DNA of 64,000 bases, taken from the NCBI GenBank assembly GCA_964412195.1, contig CAYPNP010000013.1, forward strand, positions 74,217 through 138,216. Reading direction: 5' to 3'. The notes under the pieces are model-generated. The model saw only the letters and a program-made list of their open reading frames with translations, did no database searches and was not told the origin of the DNA. Below, one piece after another: positions 1-8,356 of the stretch. The stretch is from CAYPNP01 sp964412195 (lineage in GTDB: Bacteria; Acidobacteriota; JAAYUB01). The number at the start of each line of letters is the position of its first letter. Position 1 is the stretch's first letter. A program made the translations under genes and the position numbers.

Positions 1-326
1 TTGTACGAGAAGAGGCCGAACTGGTCCTTCTTGGGATCGAGCCGCCCCCAGAAGAGGAAGAAATCGCCGTTCACGACGAAGACCTCGTCGACCTCGTGGA
101 GCCGGAGGCCGGGGGCGCCCGGGACCTCTGCCGGCAGGGGCAGCAGCGGTTCCAGGTTCCAGCGCGCCGGGGCGGCCGGGGCCGCGCCCCCGTCCTGTGG
201 GGCGGCGGGGGGCGCCGGCGCGGAAAGCCCTCCGGGATGCGCCGGGAAGCAAAACCAGCCGGCCCAGGCCACCGCGAGGACGGACAGCAACCCCAGCACG
301 AGTCGTCGTGGAGTTCCCGTCATCAT
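1..326 (-). CDS. Exported hypothetical protein, N-terminal part only
   Basis: An open frame runs off the left edge of the window. The product starts MMTGTPRRLVLGLLSVLAVA, a basic N-terminus followed by a hydrophobic helix, so it is probably exported or membrane anchored. A Pro/Ala-rich linker follows, then a segment ending EVFVVNGDFFLFWGRLDP. AGGAGG lies just upstream; with the first ATG at 326 the spacing is only one base, so the second ATG at 323 may be the real start. I do not recognise the family because only about 108 residues are visible. Confidence 0.6.
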   Translation of the reverse strand, partial: MMTGTPRRLVLGLLSVLAVAWAGWFCFPAHPGGLSAPAPPAAPQDGGAAPAAPARWNLEPLLPLPAEVPGAPGLRLHEVDEVFVVNGDFFLFWGRLDPKKDQFGLFSY

Positions 327-604
327 GCCTCCTTCATTGATTCGGTGTCCGACCCAAGCACCGGCCAGCCGGATGCGGCTTTTTCCGGTCCGGATGCGGC
401 GCCGACTATGATTCAGGCTGTAAATGCCAACAATGTACCACGCCCGGCCAACGTTGTCATGATGGAATCCTCCACCGCTTCGGGCCGTCCGAAACCCGGA
501 GCGGGCGGACGGAGAAATATCCCTTGCTACCGGAATCCGCCGGGTGTTACATGGGGACATCCTTTGGCTGGTTCCGCAACTTAGATCCGGAGGCGGGTGT
601 TTCC

Positions 605-2416
605 ATGAGGATTTTCAAACCCAACATTGCCAAACTGGAGCAAGCCCGGGATATCGATGGCCTGGTCCGGGCACTGGACGATCCCGAAGCTCCCATTCGC
701 GCCGCTGCAATCAGGGCGCTGGGACAATCGGGAGACCGCCGGGCGGCTGGGCCGCTGTACGCCGTCGTCCGAGGGAAGGATGCCGGCGCCGCCCAGTTGG
801 CGGCCGACGCGCTGGGCCAGATCAGCGACCCCGGCGCGGTGGACATTCTCTGCGATGCCCTGCGGGGCGGCCCCCCGCCGCTCTCACGGGCCGCGGCCGC
901 GGCGCTGGGCCGGATAGGCGACCCCCGGGCGGTGGAACCGCTCCTGGCCCGCCTGACGGAGCTGGCGCACCGCCTCCGGCCCGGGGAAGGGCCCGGTGAG
1001 GACCGGGTGCCCCCGTGTCCACCGACAGAGTTTTTCCCCGGACTTTCGCTGCTGCAGGCGATCGCGGAGGCATTGGGGCGGATCCGCGACGAGCGGGCGA
1101 TAGATTCCCTCTGCGGCCTGCTGCAGCTTCCCTATGCAGACGTGATCCGGGCCGCCGCCACGGCCCTGGGCGAGATAGGTTCCGAACGTAGCGCGGAACC
1201 TCTCTGCGATATCCTCCGGCGGGACAATGCCGGTGTGCGGAAGGCGGCCGCCGACGCTCTGGTCCGGATCGGTGCCCCGGCGCGCCTGCCGCTGGGCCGG
1301 CTCCTTCAGGAAGGCGACCGCCCCAGCCGCCAGGCCGCCGTCGACACGTTCCGACAGATCGGTCCGCCCGAGCCGCCCGATCTCCTCGCCTGGTTCGCCG
1401 TGGCCGCCAGCGACTGGCCCCTGGCGGTCTCTTTGGGTGCGGACGCCCTGGCACCGTTTGCCGCCGCGCTGAGAGACGACGATCCCGAGATCCGCCGGGC
1501 CGCGGCTGGAGCGCTGGGCGAGACCGGCCTCGAGCGAGCGGTCCAGGTGCTATGTGCCGCGCTCCGCGACCATATGCCGGCCGTGGCTCGCGCCGCGGGA
1601 GCGTCCCTGAAACGCTTGGGAGCCCCGGCGGTGGAGCCGCTCTGCGGGATGCTGGAGGATGACTCGCGGCTTGCCCGGGAGACGGCTGCCCGCACCCTGG
1701 GGGAGATCGGAGACGCCGCCGCCGTGGCGCCTCTCGGCCTGCTGGTTTGGGATGATGCGGCCTCCGTCCGCGCCGCCGCCGCGCGGGCGCTGGGGCAGAT
1801 CGGCGATCCGCAGGGGGTTGATCCCCTTCTGGCGGCCCTGCAGGATCGCGAGGTCGAAGTGTGCCGCGCCGCAGCCGAGGCCTTGGGCCATCTCGGGGAC
1901 ACTCGCGCGGTGGAACCCCTGCTGGCCATGCTCCGCTCCCGGATGGACGATTCCCTGACCGTCGAACCGGTCGTCCGAGGCTTGCGTGGCATCCCAGACC
2001 ATCGGATCTTGGGACCACTGGTCGAGACGCTGAAGAAACACTCCGATTCAGAGGAGATCTGCGGTGCCGTCGTGGACGCCTTTGTGGCCTTGAAGGACAA
2101 CAACGTCTGCCGTGTCCTCGTCGACTGGGCCACGCAAAGGCGAACCATCCGGGTGAGCGAATACATCCGCTGGCCAACCGGTGTGCTGCGCGTCCTTGCA
2201 TCCACTTTGGAAACCAAACCGACGTTGTTCTCGAACGATGTGCTCGTGAAGGCCGCCACTCTGCCCGACACCACCGTTCGATTTCGCGTGCAGGCCGATC
2301 GGGACGGTGATCCCGAGCAGCTGTCGCAGGAGACGGAGGTCATCAGCAACGCTGAAATTCGCCGTCTTGCCGCCCTCGAATTGAGCCGGCGGAATGATTA
2401 CTCCATGCCGCCATAG
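605..2416 (+). CDS. HEAT-repeat (PBS-lyase-like) protein
   Basis: A 603-residue protein made almost entirely of about 30-residue HEAT-like repeats with the recurring pattern AAAxALGxIGDPRAVxPLxxxL, at least ten copies between residues 10 and 470. The family usually provides protein-protein scaffolds, and the PBS-lyase label reflects repeat similarity rather than phycobilin chemistry. The C-terminal 130 residues depart from the repeat. There is no signal peptide, so it is probably cytoplasmic. The frame is open from 524, but ATG 605 is chosen because GGAGG sits about ten bases upstream and the repeats begin right after it. It stands alone, and its partners cannot be told from the context. Confidence 0.85.
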   Translation: MRIFKPNIAKLEQARDIDGLVRALDDPEAPIRAAAIRALGQSGDRRAAGPLYAVVRGKDAGAAQLAADALGQISDPGAVDILCDALRGGPPPLSRAAAAALGRIGDPRAVEPLLARLTELAHRLRPGEGPGEDRVPPCPPTEFFPGLSLLQAIAEALGRIRDERAIDSLCGLLQLPYADVIRAAATALGEIGSERSAEPLCDILRRDNAGVRKAAADALVRIGAPARLPLGRLLQEGDRPSRQAAVDTFRQIGPPEPPDLLAWFAVAASDWPLAVSLGADALAPFAAALRDDDPEIRRAAAGALGETGLERAVQVLCAALRDHMPAVARAAGASLKRLGAPAVEPLCGMLEDDSRLARETAARTLGEIGDAAAVAPLGLLVWDDAASVRAAAARALGQIGDPQGVDPLLAALQDREVEVCRAAAEALGHLGDTRAVEPLLAMLRSRMDDSLTVEPVVRGLRGIPDHRILGPLVETLKKHSDSEEICGAVVDAFVALKDNNVCRVLVDWATQRRTIRVSEYIRWPTGVLRVLASTLETKPTLFSNDVLVKAATLPDTTVRFRVQADRDGDPEQLSQETEVISNAEIRRLAALELSRRNDYSMPP

Positions 2417-2799
2417 ACAGCGGGGATTCCTTTTTCGTGCCTCGTCACCGCACTCCAAAGGCCGCCCGACGGACGTCGCCGCCGCCGGCGGCGACTGGCG
2501 CCCGGGTGTTTCAAAGATTCGATATTCACAGATCATCCACAGACCCGAAACGTTCCGGCCATCCCGGATCCGAAACGGGTGGGGAGGTTCCTCCCTTCCG
2601 CTTTCACGGAATTTCGGTGTCAGGCTCTGTCACGATCTCATTGCAGATTGCGGATTGCGAATTGCGAATTGCGGATTGAAAACCAGACCGCTCTCCGTGT
2701 CCTCCGTGCCTCCGTGGCGGATTCTTCCATTGCGGATTGGAACCCGGATCCCCCTTTGTGTCCTTTGCGCCTTTGCGGTGAGCTCCGGGCTGCGGGCGG
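2417..2799. repeat. Intergenic repeat cluster 1
   Basis: No gene seen. It holds GTGTCAGGCTCTGTCACGA (2617-2635; an identical 19-mer lies at 63896-63914), tandem GCGGATT/GCGAATT units (about 2640-2680) and the complement of the CACGGAGG word (CTCCGTGTCCTCCGTG, about 2693-2717). It ends with a TTTGTGTCCTTTGCGCCTTTGCGG variant of that word just before the convergent fucosidase gene. Confidence 0.8.
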
Positions 2800-4221
2800 T
2801 TATTTCAGGACCAGCTCGATGACCGGGATTTCCACGTTCGGCTTCACCACGGGCAGCTCCAGGACGAGGTCGTCCGCCGACAGGCTCTCCTGGTAGGTCA
2901 CGCTGGGCCGGGGCGCGCCGAACCGGATCTCCGAGCCGTCGTGCAGGAACTGGGCGTAGGCCACCTTCGAAGCGTAGCCCTTCAGCCACAAGGTCCCCAT
3001 GGGATAGTCGAGCAGGTGCACGTACAGGCGCCGGGTCTTCGGGTTGTACGTCAGCAGGGAGTTGGCCGGCGCTTCGAACTCCGGCGGGGCCTGGGTGCAG
3101 CCGTAGATGGCCCGGGAGTTCCAGCGCATCCACTCGCCGATCGCCTCCAGCCGCTCCGTGGCGCGGCCGTCGAACGCGCCGCGGGCGGTGGGGCCGACGT
3201 TCAGGAGCAGGTTGCCGCCCTTGCCCACCGTCTCGGCGAGCAGGCCCAGCAGCTGCCGGGTGTCCTTCCACGTGTACTCGTCCCGGTAGTAGCCCCAGGA
3301 GCCGGAGAAGGTCTGGCACGTCTCCCACGGCACGCGCACGCCGTTCTTCTCGGGCCACTGCGATACCTTGTACTGCTCGGGCGTGGTGAAGTCGCCGCCG
3401 CCCTCGACGTCCAGCAGGTCGAGCCGGTCGTTCACAATGATATCGGGCTGCAGTTCACGCACCATCTTGAGGAGGTTCGCGGAGTCCCAGTCCCGCCGGC
3501 CCTTGCCGTGCTTGCCGGACGGGAACGAGTAGTCGAGCCAGAGGATGTCGATCCGGCCGTAGTTGGTGAGCAGCTCCCGCACCTGGTCCTTGACGTACTG
3601 GCGGTATTTGTCCATGTCGCGGCCCGCGTTCAGCGCGTCGTACTCGGCGTCGCTGGCGGGGCTCTGCGGGTGGTTGCGGTCGACCGCATAGTCGGGGTGG
3701 TGCCAGTCCAGCAGCGAGTAGTAGAAGCCCACCCGGAGGCCCTCGGCGCGGAACGCCTCGACGAACTCCTTCACCAGGTCGCGGCCGGCGGGGGTGTTCG
3801 TGGCCTTGTAACCGGTGTACTTCGAGTCGAACAGGCAGAAGCCCTCGTGGTGCTTGGCGGTGAGGACGGCGTAGCGCATCCCCGCCGCCCGGGCGGCCCG
3901 GGCCCAGTCGCGCGGATTATAGAGGTCGGGGTCGAAGAGCCGGAAGTACTTCTCATACTCTTCGTTCGTGAGGCGCTCGTCCTTCTTGACCCACTCGTGG
4001 CGGGCCGGCAGGGCGTACAGCCCCCAGTGGATGAACATCCCGAACCGGGCCTCGGTCCACCAGGCCAGGCGGTCCGGAGGGCGGAAGTCCGCCGGCGCCG
4101 GGGACTGCGCCGGCAGGCGGCCCGCGCCCGCCAGCAGGGCGAAAAGGATCCCCACGGCCAGCGCGCGCCTGGTTCCAGTGATCCCGACTCGAAACAGGCA
4201 ATCGATTTTTTGGTGATTCAT
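2800..4221 (-). CDS. Alpha-L-fucosidase, GH29 family
   Basis: A 473-residue secreted glycoside hydrolase that would remove alpha-L-fucose from oligosaccharides or glycoproteins. Residues 17-39 look like a signal peptide (ALAVGILFALLAGAGRLPAQ). The GH29 barrel starts at WWTEARFGMFIHWG (54-67), followed by TAKHHEGFCLFDS (121-133) and RIDILWLDYSFP (223-234), where Asp230 is the expected nucleophile. The C-terminal beta domain is short but present. The ATG at 4221 has no strong ribosome-binding site; it is chosen because it gives an intact signal peptide, while the upstream open frame only reads through repeats. It is monocistronic and flanked by repeat clusters. The family call is strong; the natural substrate is not inferable. 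Confidence 0.93.
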   Translation of the reverse strand: MNHQKIDCLFRVGITGTRRALAVGILFALLAGAGRLPAQSPAPADFRPPDRLAWWTEARFGMFIHWGLYALPARHEWVKKDERLTNEEYEKYFRLFDPDLYNPRDWARAARAAGMRYAVLTAKHHEGFCLFDSKYTGYKATNTPAGRDLVKEFVEAFRAEGLRVGFYYSLLDWHHPDYAVDRNHPQSPASDAEYDALNAGRDMDKYRQYVKDQVRELLTNYGRIDILWLDYSFPSGKHGKGRRDWDSANLLKMVRELQPDIIVNDRLDLLDVEGGGDFTTPEQYKVSQWPEKNGVRVPWETCQTFSGSWGYYRDEYTWKDTRQLLGLLAETVGKGGNLLLNVGPTARGAFDGRATERLEAIGEWMRWNSRAIYGCTQAPPEFEAPANSLLTYNPKTRRLYVHLLDYPMGTLWLKGYASKVAYAQFLHDGSEIRFGAPRPSVTYQESLSADDLVLELPVVKPNVEIPVIELVLK

Positions 4222-4764
4222 GATGGGGATGGAATAATCCGGGGAGCGCAGGGAAGTCAAGGGAAAACGCGGGAACTCACCACAAAGGCACAGAGGGGGG
4301 AACGGTGAATCGGTGAATGGGTGAATCGGTGAATCGGGCCAGCCGAAAGACGGACGTCGAACATCGAACGCTGAAGTCAATCCGCAATCCGGAAACAGGA
4401 CCACGAAATACACAAACACACGAAAGGGTTTCAAGCCGCAATCCAAGAATTCGCCACGGAGGCACGGAGGACACAGAGAGAATCTATTGTGGATGGCGGA
4501 TTGAAAGCCTTTCGTGTGGTTCGTGTGGTTCGTGGTTTGATTGCGGATTACGGATTGCGGATTGCGGATTGAATCCTTTCGTGTGGTTCGTGTGGTTCGT
4601 GGTTGATCACTGATTTCGGATTGCGGATTGTGGATTAACGTGGGGATTTCCGGACCACTTTTCCCGGAACCTGCATCCCATGGGTGACCGGCGGCGGGTC
4701 CGGCCCCGGCGGACCGGCGGCCGGCCGGATCGAAAATCAACCCAGCAAAGGAGAATACAGAGCC
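4222..4764. repeat. Intergenic repeat cluster 2 (several word families mixed)
   Basis: No gene seen. In order: GGTGAATCGGTGAATGGGTG units (4306-4338), CGAACATCGAACGCTGAA (about 4357-4374), CACGGAGGCACGGAGGACAC (about 4455-4474), two copies of CCTTTCGTGTGGTTCGTG (around 4508 and 4576), and tandem GCGGATT units (about 4546-4572 and 4615-4636). This is the best single place to see that different word families co-occur. Confidence 0.85.
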
Positions 4765-5220
4765 ATGGCCACGAAACATAAATATCCCACCGTCCAGTCC
4801 TACCTGTTCTTCGACGGGCGGTGCGAGGAGGCCCTCGACTACTACCGCCGCACCGTCGGCGCCAAGGTGACGGAGCTGATGCGCTTCAAGGACAGCCCCG
4901 AACCGTCGCAGGTCAAGCCCGGGTCGGAAAACAAGGTCATGCACGCCAACTTCCAGATCGGCGACACCCAGGTGATGGCCTCCGACGGGCGCTGCGAGGG
5001 GAAGCCGAACTTCGAGGGCTTCGCCCTGACGCTCAACGTGCCGGACGAGGCCGAGGCCGAGCAGCGGTTCGCCGCCCTGGCCGACGGCGGGAAGGTGCAG
5101 ATGCCCCTGTCCCGGACCTTCTTCTCACCGAAGTTCGGGATGGTCTCGGACCGGTTCGGGGTGAAGTGGATGGTGATCGTCGAGCCGAAGGAGGCCGGGA
5201 CCCCGGCGCAGCGGCGGTAG
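4765..5220 (+). CDS. PhnB-like VOC (glyoxalase-fold) protein
   Basis: A 151-residue protein of the vicinal-oxygen-chelate superfamily, closest to the PhnB / 3-demethylubiquinone-methyltransferase-like group. It begins with YPTVQSYLFFDGRCEEALDYY, the typical opening of these proteins. It ends with a DRFGVKWMV segment, where the family has D-x-FGxxW. These proteins are mostly of unknown function; some bind metals or antibiotics. The start has AAAGGAG about 12 bases upstream. The gene is isolated between repeat clusters and converges on the RRM gene. Confidence 0.88.
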   Translation: MATKHKYPTVQSYLFFDGRCEEALDYYRRTVGAKVTELMRFKDSPEPSQVKPGSENKVMHANFQIGDTQVMASDGRCEGKPNFEGFALTLNVPDEAEAEQRFAALADGGKVQMPLSRTFFSPKFGMVSDRFGVKWMVIVEPKEAGTPAQRR

Positions 5221-5229
5221 CGGAAACAG

Positions 5230-5264
5230 ATCGAACCGCAAAGGCGCGAAGGACGCAAAGGGGG
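5230..5264. repeat. Short repeat (CGCAAAGGCGCGAAGGACGC word)
   Basis: A diverged copy of the CACGGAGGCACGGAGGACAC word directly after the PhnB-like stop codon. Confidence 0.6.
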
Positions 5265-5314
5265 AATGAGGCGAGGGCAGGCGGGCCTTTGCGGACGGAC
5301 AATGACAAGCGCCG

Positions 5315-5342
5315 CCGGGGATTGCCTGCCGGCAATCCCCGG
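5315..5342. terminator. Hairpin between convergent genes
   Basis: Perfect 12-base arms, CCGGGGATTGCC and GGCAATCCCCGG, around a TGCC loop. It sits between the convergent PhnB-like and RRM genes, so it may end transcription in both directions. There is no T-run, so a factor-independent role is uncertain. Confidence 0.5.
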
Positions 5343-5361
5343 TCGGCGGAATTTAAATCTG

Positions 5362-5625
5362 TTACCAGCGGGGGCGGCGCTCTTCGCGGGGACGGGCTTC
5401 GTTCACCTTGAGGTTCCGGCCGTCCAGGTCCTTGCCGTCGAGCGACTGGATCGCCTCGGCGGCGCCGGTGGACATCTCCACGAAACCAAACCCGCGCGGC
5501 CGGCCGGTTTCCCGGTCCGTGATCAGGGCGACCGACTCGACCGTCCCGTGGGCGGCGAACAGCTGCTGGATCTGATCTTCCGTGGCGCTGAAGGGCAGGT
5601 TTCCGACATAGATCTTCTTCGACAT
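5362..5625 (-). CDS. RRM-type RNA-binding protein
   Basis: An 87-residue single RNA-recognition-motif protein. RNP2 is KIYVGNLPF (residues 4-12) and RNP1 is RGFGFVEM, the two surface motifs that bind single-stranded RNA. A basic tail ends REERRPRW. Small cold-inducible proteins of this form occur in cyanobacteria and many other bacteria and are thought to act as RNA chaperones. GGGAG precedes the ATG at a normal distance. The upstream frame to 5832 is not part of the gene. Monocistronic. Confidence 0.95.
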   Translation of the reverse strand: MSKKIYVGNLPFSATEDQIQQLFAAHGTVESVALITDRETGRPRGFGFVEMSTGAAEAIQSLDGKDLDGRNLKVNEARPREERRPRW

Positions 5626-6166
5626 TCTAAACTCCCGGCCCGTCGCATGGACGGGCAAATTTGAAATATTGGCGCCAGGTTGCCGCACGGCTGGACGCCG
5701 GGATTTCGCAACAATCGAACGGTTGATACTCGGCTGAAGCTTGGGAAGGGACTGACTCGGCGGCAAGTCACTTCGGGCGGCAGGAGCAGCGATCGATCCG
5801 TTGATCGAATCCGGGGCGCACTCTATACGCATCGCGGGGGGAATGCAAGCAATATTTTCATTATTTGCGGCCCCGGGAACTGCGGAAACGGCGAAACAGC
5901 GGTGGGGCGAAACGGCGAGCGTAGCTCGCGACCTCCGGGCGCGGATCTAGAAACCTTACCACCCAAACGAGCGGCACGAACGGAAGATGGTGAATGGGTG
6001 AACGGGGGGAGCAACAAACAAACGTCGAACGCCCAACGTCGAACGCTGAACGCTGAACGGTAATTCAAACAGCCACCAGGGCACAAAGTCACGAAGCCGG
6101 CATTCTGGTTCCGGGGCCGGCTGACCCGGCGCGCGAAGAATCCCGGGCCGGGGGCCCCGGGCCACG
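5626..6166. repeat. RRM gene leader followed by repeat cluster 3
   Basis: No gene seen. The half next to the RRM gene is ordinary sequence and should hold its promoter. From about 5985 come GGTGAATGGGTGAAC, tandem CGTCGAACGC/CGCTGAACG units (6018-6060) and a CAGGGCACAAAGTCACGAAG word, up to the convergent end of the S41 gene. Confidence 0.7.
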
Positions 6167-7513
6167 TCATTCGGTCCGGGGGGACAGGTCCTTGCGGCCG
6201 TCCTCGTAGCGGCCCTCCAGCGCGGTCACCCGGCCGCCCTCCCGGAGGAACCGGATCCGGAACATGGGCGCGTTCTCCAGGGCGAACGTGTCGGAGGTCA
6301 GCGGCAGCAGCCGGCCCTTCGGCCGGCCTTCCCGCTGGTAGTACAGGACGCCGTCCTCGAGGGTGACCCGCCGGGGGCCGTACGTGCCGGCGAAGGGCTG
6401 CAGGTCGGCCTCCGACAGGGTCACGGGGTGGACCTTCGCCTGCTGGGCCTCCAGGTGCCAGAGGTAGAAGTCCTTGAAACGGGCGTCGGCTTCGGCGGAG
6501 TGGAGCTTCTCCAGCGCCATCGCCTGGGCGGCGTCGAGGGCCTGGGGCGCCGGGACCTTGACGTCGGGCTCCACGCCGGTGCCCTCCCAGTTGGTCTTGG
6601 AGATGGGGTTCACGGCCCGGGCGTAGGGGACGCTCACCCAGAAGTCGTCGTCGATGAGCTCCCGGTTCACCGGGTGGGCCCCGCCGCCGGTGGTCTCGCC
6701 CACGATCGTGGCGCGCTTCATGTTCTTCAGGTTGTAAGTGAACTCCTCGGCGCCGGAGAAGGTCCGGTCGCTGGTGAGCACGTAGACCGGCACGGCGGGC
6801 ATCCGCTTCCCGGGAACGTACGGCAGCGTCCAGAACTGCTCGGTGCGGTCCCCCTCCCGGTGGTAGAACGAATTGAGGTGTTTCGGCTCCCCCTCGAAGA
6901 GGTACGTGGTGAGCAGCTGGATCATCTGGGGATCGCCGCCGCCGTTGTCGCGCAGGTCGAAGACCAGGGCGTCGGCGCCGGACACGAAGGCCATGGCGCC
7001 CACGGCCACGGGGAACGCCTCGGGGCTGCCGCTGAAGTAGTCGAACTTCACATACCCGATGTTGCCGGGCAGGATCCGGACCTCGCGGAAGCCGTAGTTA
7101 TCCATCCGGCCCTGGCGCTTCTCGAGCCGCTGCAGCTCGTCCCCGTCGACGGTCTGGATCTTGGACAGCCGGATCGACTCGGGATCATAGCGGACCCCCA
7201 GGTGCAGGTCCCGGCTGACCGAGCGGATGTCGTCGGTCAGGCGGCGGGCGAACTCCTGGGGCTCCGCCAGCGGGGCGTAGGCGCCGGCCCGCTGGTTGCC
7301 CCGGAGCAGGTCGGCCATCTTCTTGCCGGTGTCCGGGAAGACGTACTTCTCCGTCAGGATGTCGGCCAGCTTGGCCACCACGGCCGCCCTCGCGGCCTCG
7401 GTCAGCCGGGGCGGCGCGGCCGGGGCGGTCGCGCCGGGGGCGGGAGGTGCCTGGGCGGCCGCGAACAGGCCGCCGAACCAGAGGGCGATGCAGAGGGCCA
7501 GGATCCTGCGCAT
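6167..7513 (-). CDS. S41-family peptidase (C-terminal-processing / IRBP-like), exported
   Basis: A 448-residue serine protease with a signal peptide (MRRILALCIALWFGGLFAAAQ) and a Pro/Ala linker. An IRBP-like helical N-domain (about 35-115) precedes the S41 core: GNIGYVKFDYF, ALVFDLRDNGGGDP (182-195) and TSDRTFSGAEEFTYNLK, with Ser253 as likely nucleophile. I do not see a PDZ domain, which fits the subgroup lacking one. The C-terminal domain (about 345-448) resembles that found in many Acidobacteria/Bacteroidetes S41 proteins. GGAGG precedes the ATG. It begins 13 bases after the MarR-like gene, so the two are very probably one operon and the protease is under that regulator. Confidence 0.92.
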   Translation of the reverse strand: MRRILALCIALWFGGLFAAAQAPPAPGATAPAAPPRLTEAARAAVVAKLADILTEKYVFPDTGKKMADLLRGNQRAGAYAPLAEPQEFARRLTDDIRSVSRDLHLGVRYDPESIRLSKIQTVDGDELQRLEKRQGRMDNYGFREVRILPGNIGYVKFDYFSGSPEAFPVAVGAMAFVSGADALVFDLRDNGGGDPQMIQLLTTYLFEGEPKHLNSFYHREGDRTEQFWTLPYVPGKRMPAVPVYVLTSDRTFSGAEEFTYNLKNMKRATIVGETTGGGAHPVNRELIDDDFWVSVPYARAVNPISKTNWEGTGVEPDVKVPAPQALDAAQAMALEKLHSAEADARFKDFYLWHLEAQQAKVHPVTLSEADLQPFAGTYGPRRVTLEDGVLYYQREGRPKGRLLPLTSDTFALENAPMFRIRFLREGGRVTALEGRYEDGRKDLSPRTE

Positions 7514-7526
7514 GATGATATCCTCC

Positions 7527-8039
7527 TTAGCGTTGTTTCTTTCGAGGCCGGGCGCCGGCGGAACCGCCGCGGCGGCGCCGGACCCGCTCCCCCAGGGGCA
7601 TCTCGTCCAGCGCGGCCTCGATGGCGTCGATCACCGCCAGGAGGTCGACGCCGGAAGCGCCGGCCACCTCCCGCGTGGCGGCCTCGATGCCGGCCCAGAC
7701 GGGGCGCAGGGCCTCGGCGACCTGCCGGCCCCGGGGAGTCAGCTCCAGGCGGCGCTTCCGCCGGTCGGCGGCGTCGCGGACCGAGGCGACCAGGCCGGCC
7801 GCCTCCATCTCCTGAGCCGCCAGGACGACCGCGGGGTGGGTGAGGCCGACGGCGGCGGCCAGGGCGGTGACCGACCGGGGCGGCCCCTCGGCCAGCTGGT
7901 GGAAGACGAGGAACCAGCGGGGCTCGAAGCCCAGGCCCTCCTTCCGGTAGATCCCGCCGGCCTCCTGGAGCAGGCGGTCGCTGAGTCGCTTCAGGCGGCT
8001 GGCCAGGGCCAGCATGCCGAGTCGGCGGATCGTCTCCAC
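7527..8039 (-). CDS. MarR-family transcriptional regulator
   Basis: A 170-residue winged-helix protein with the MarR layout: dimerising helix (RLKRLSDRLLQEAGGIY), a helix-turn-helix around SVTALAAAVGLTHPAVVLAAQEME, and the wing VRDAADRRKRRLELTPRGRQ, with the DxRxxxxxLTxxG signature. The start is taken as GTG at 8039 because GGAGGGAG sits five bases upstream; the longer open frame runs through the promoter and its palindrome. It leads an operon with the S41 peptidase. A near-perfect palindrome 26 bases upstream is a likely autoregulatory operator. The effector is unknown. Confidence 0.88.
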   Translation of the reverse strand: METIRRLGMLALASRLKRLSDRLLQEAGGIYRKEGLGFEPRWFLVFHQLAEGPPRSVTALAAAVGLTHPAVVLAAQEMEAAGLVASVRDAADRRKRRLELTPRGRQVAEALRPVWAGIEAATREVAGASGVDLLAVIDAIEAALDEMPLGERVRRRRGGSAGARPRKKQR

Positions 8040-8064
8040 GGCGCTCCCTCCAGGCGGGGAATTT

Positions 8065-8080
8065 CCGTAAGCACTTACGG
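8065..8080. promoter_or_regulatory. Palindromic operator candidate for the MarR-like regulator
   Basis: CCGTAAG-CA-CTTACGG, seven-base perfect arms around two bases, 26 bases upstream of the GTG start of the regulator. MarR proteins usually bind 16-20-base palindromes over their own promoters, so this fits in size and position. Confidence 0.6.
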
Positions 8081-8109
8081 ATATACGAAGGCGTCGGCGG
8101 AAAGTTCCA

Positions 8110-8200
8110 GGGGAGATCCGCCACGGAGGCGCGGAGACACGGAGAGGGAACCGGGTAGATGGTGATTGGATACTGATTGGAAATTGGCCATATCGGAACC
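8110..8200. repeat. Intergenic repeat cluster 4
   Basis: The CACGGAGGCGCGGAGACACGG word (about 8118-8140) followed by a GATTGGATACTGATTGG stretch, between the divergent MarR-like and diguanylate cyclase genes. The rest of 8040-8356 should carry both promoters. Confidence 0.6.
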
Positions 8201-8356
8201 GACCATCGCCCCGTGACGGCTGCCCGCGCCATCGGGGCATTCCATTGCAACACGCGGGGAAGGAAACCGCCGGGGCGGCGGGAGGGATTGCCTTTGCCGC
8301 CTATCCGCCGTAGAATGGTCCCAAGAAAAACAGGACGGACAATCGGAGGGGGTGGC

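Noticed and set aside
822..2201. Long minus-strand frame opposite the HEAT-repeat gene
   Set aside because: Arg/Pro/Gly-rich shadow translation typical of GC-rich antisense frames; the plus strand encodes clear HEAT repeats.
4278..4640. CRISPR-like array
   Set aside because: The units are short, variable in length and belong to several word families; there are no equal-length unique spacers and no cas genes nearby.
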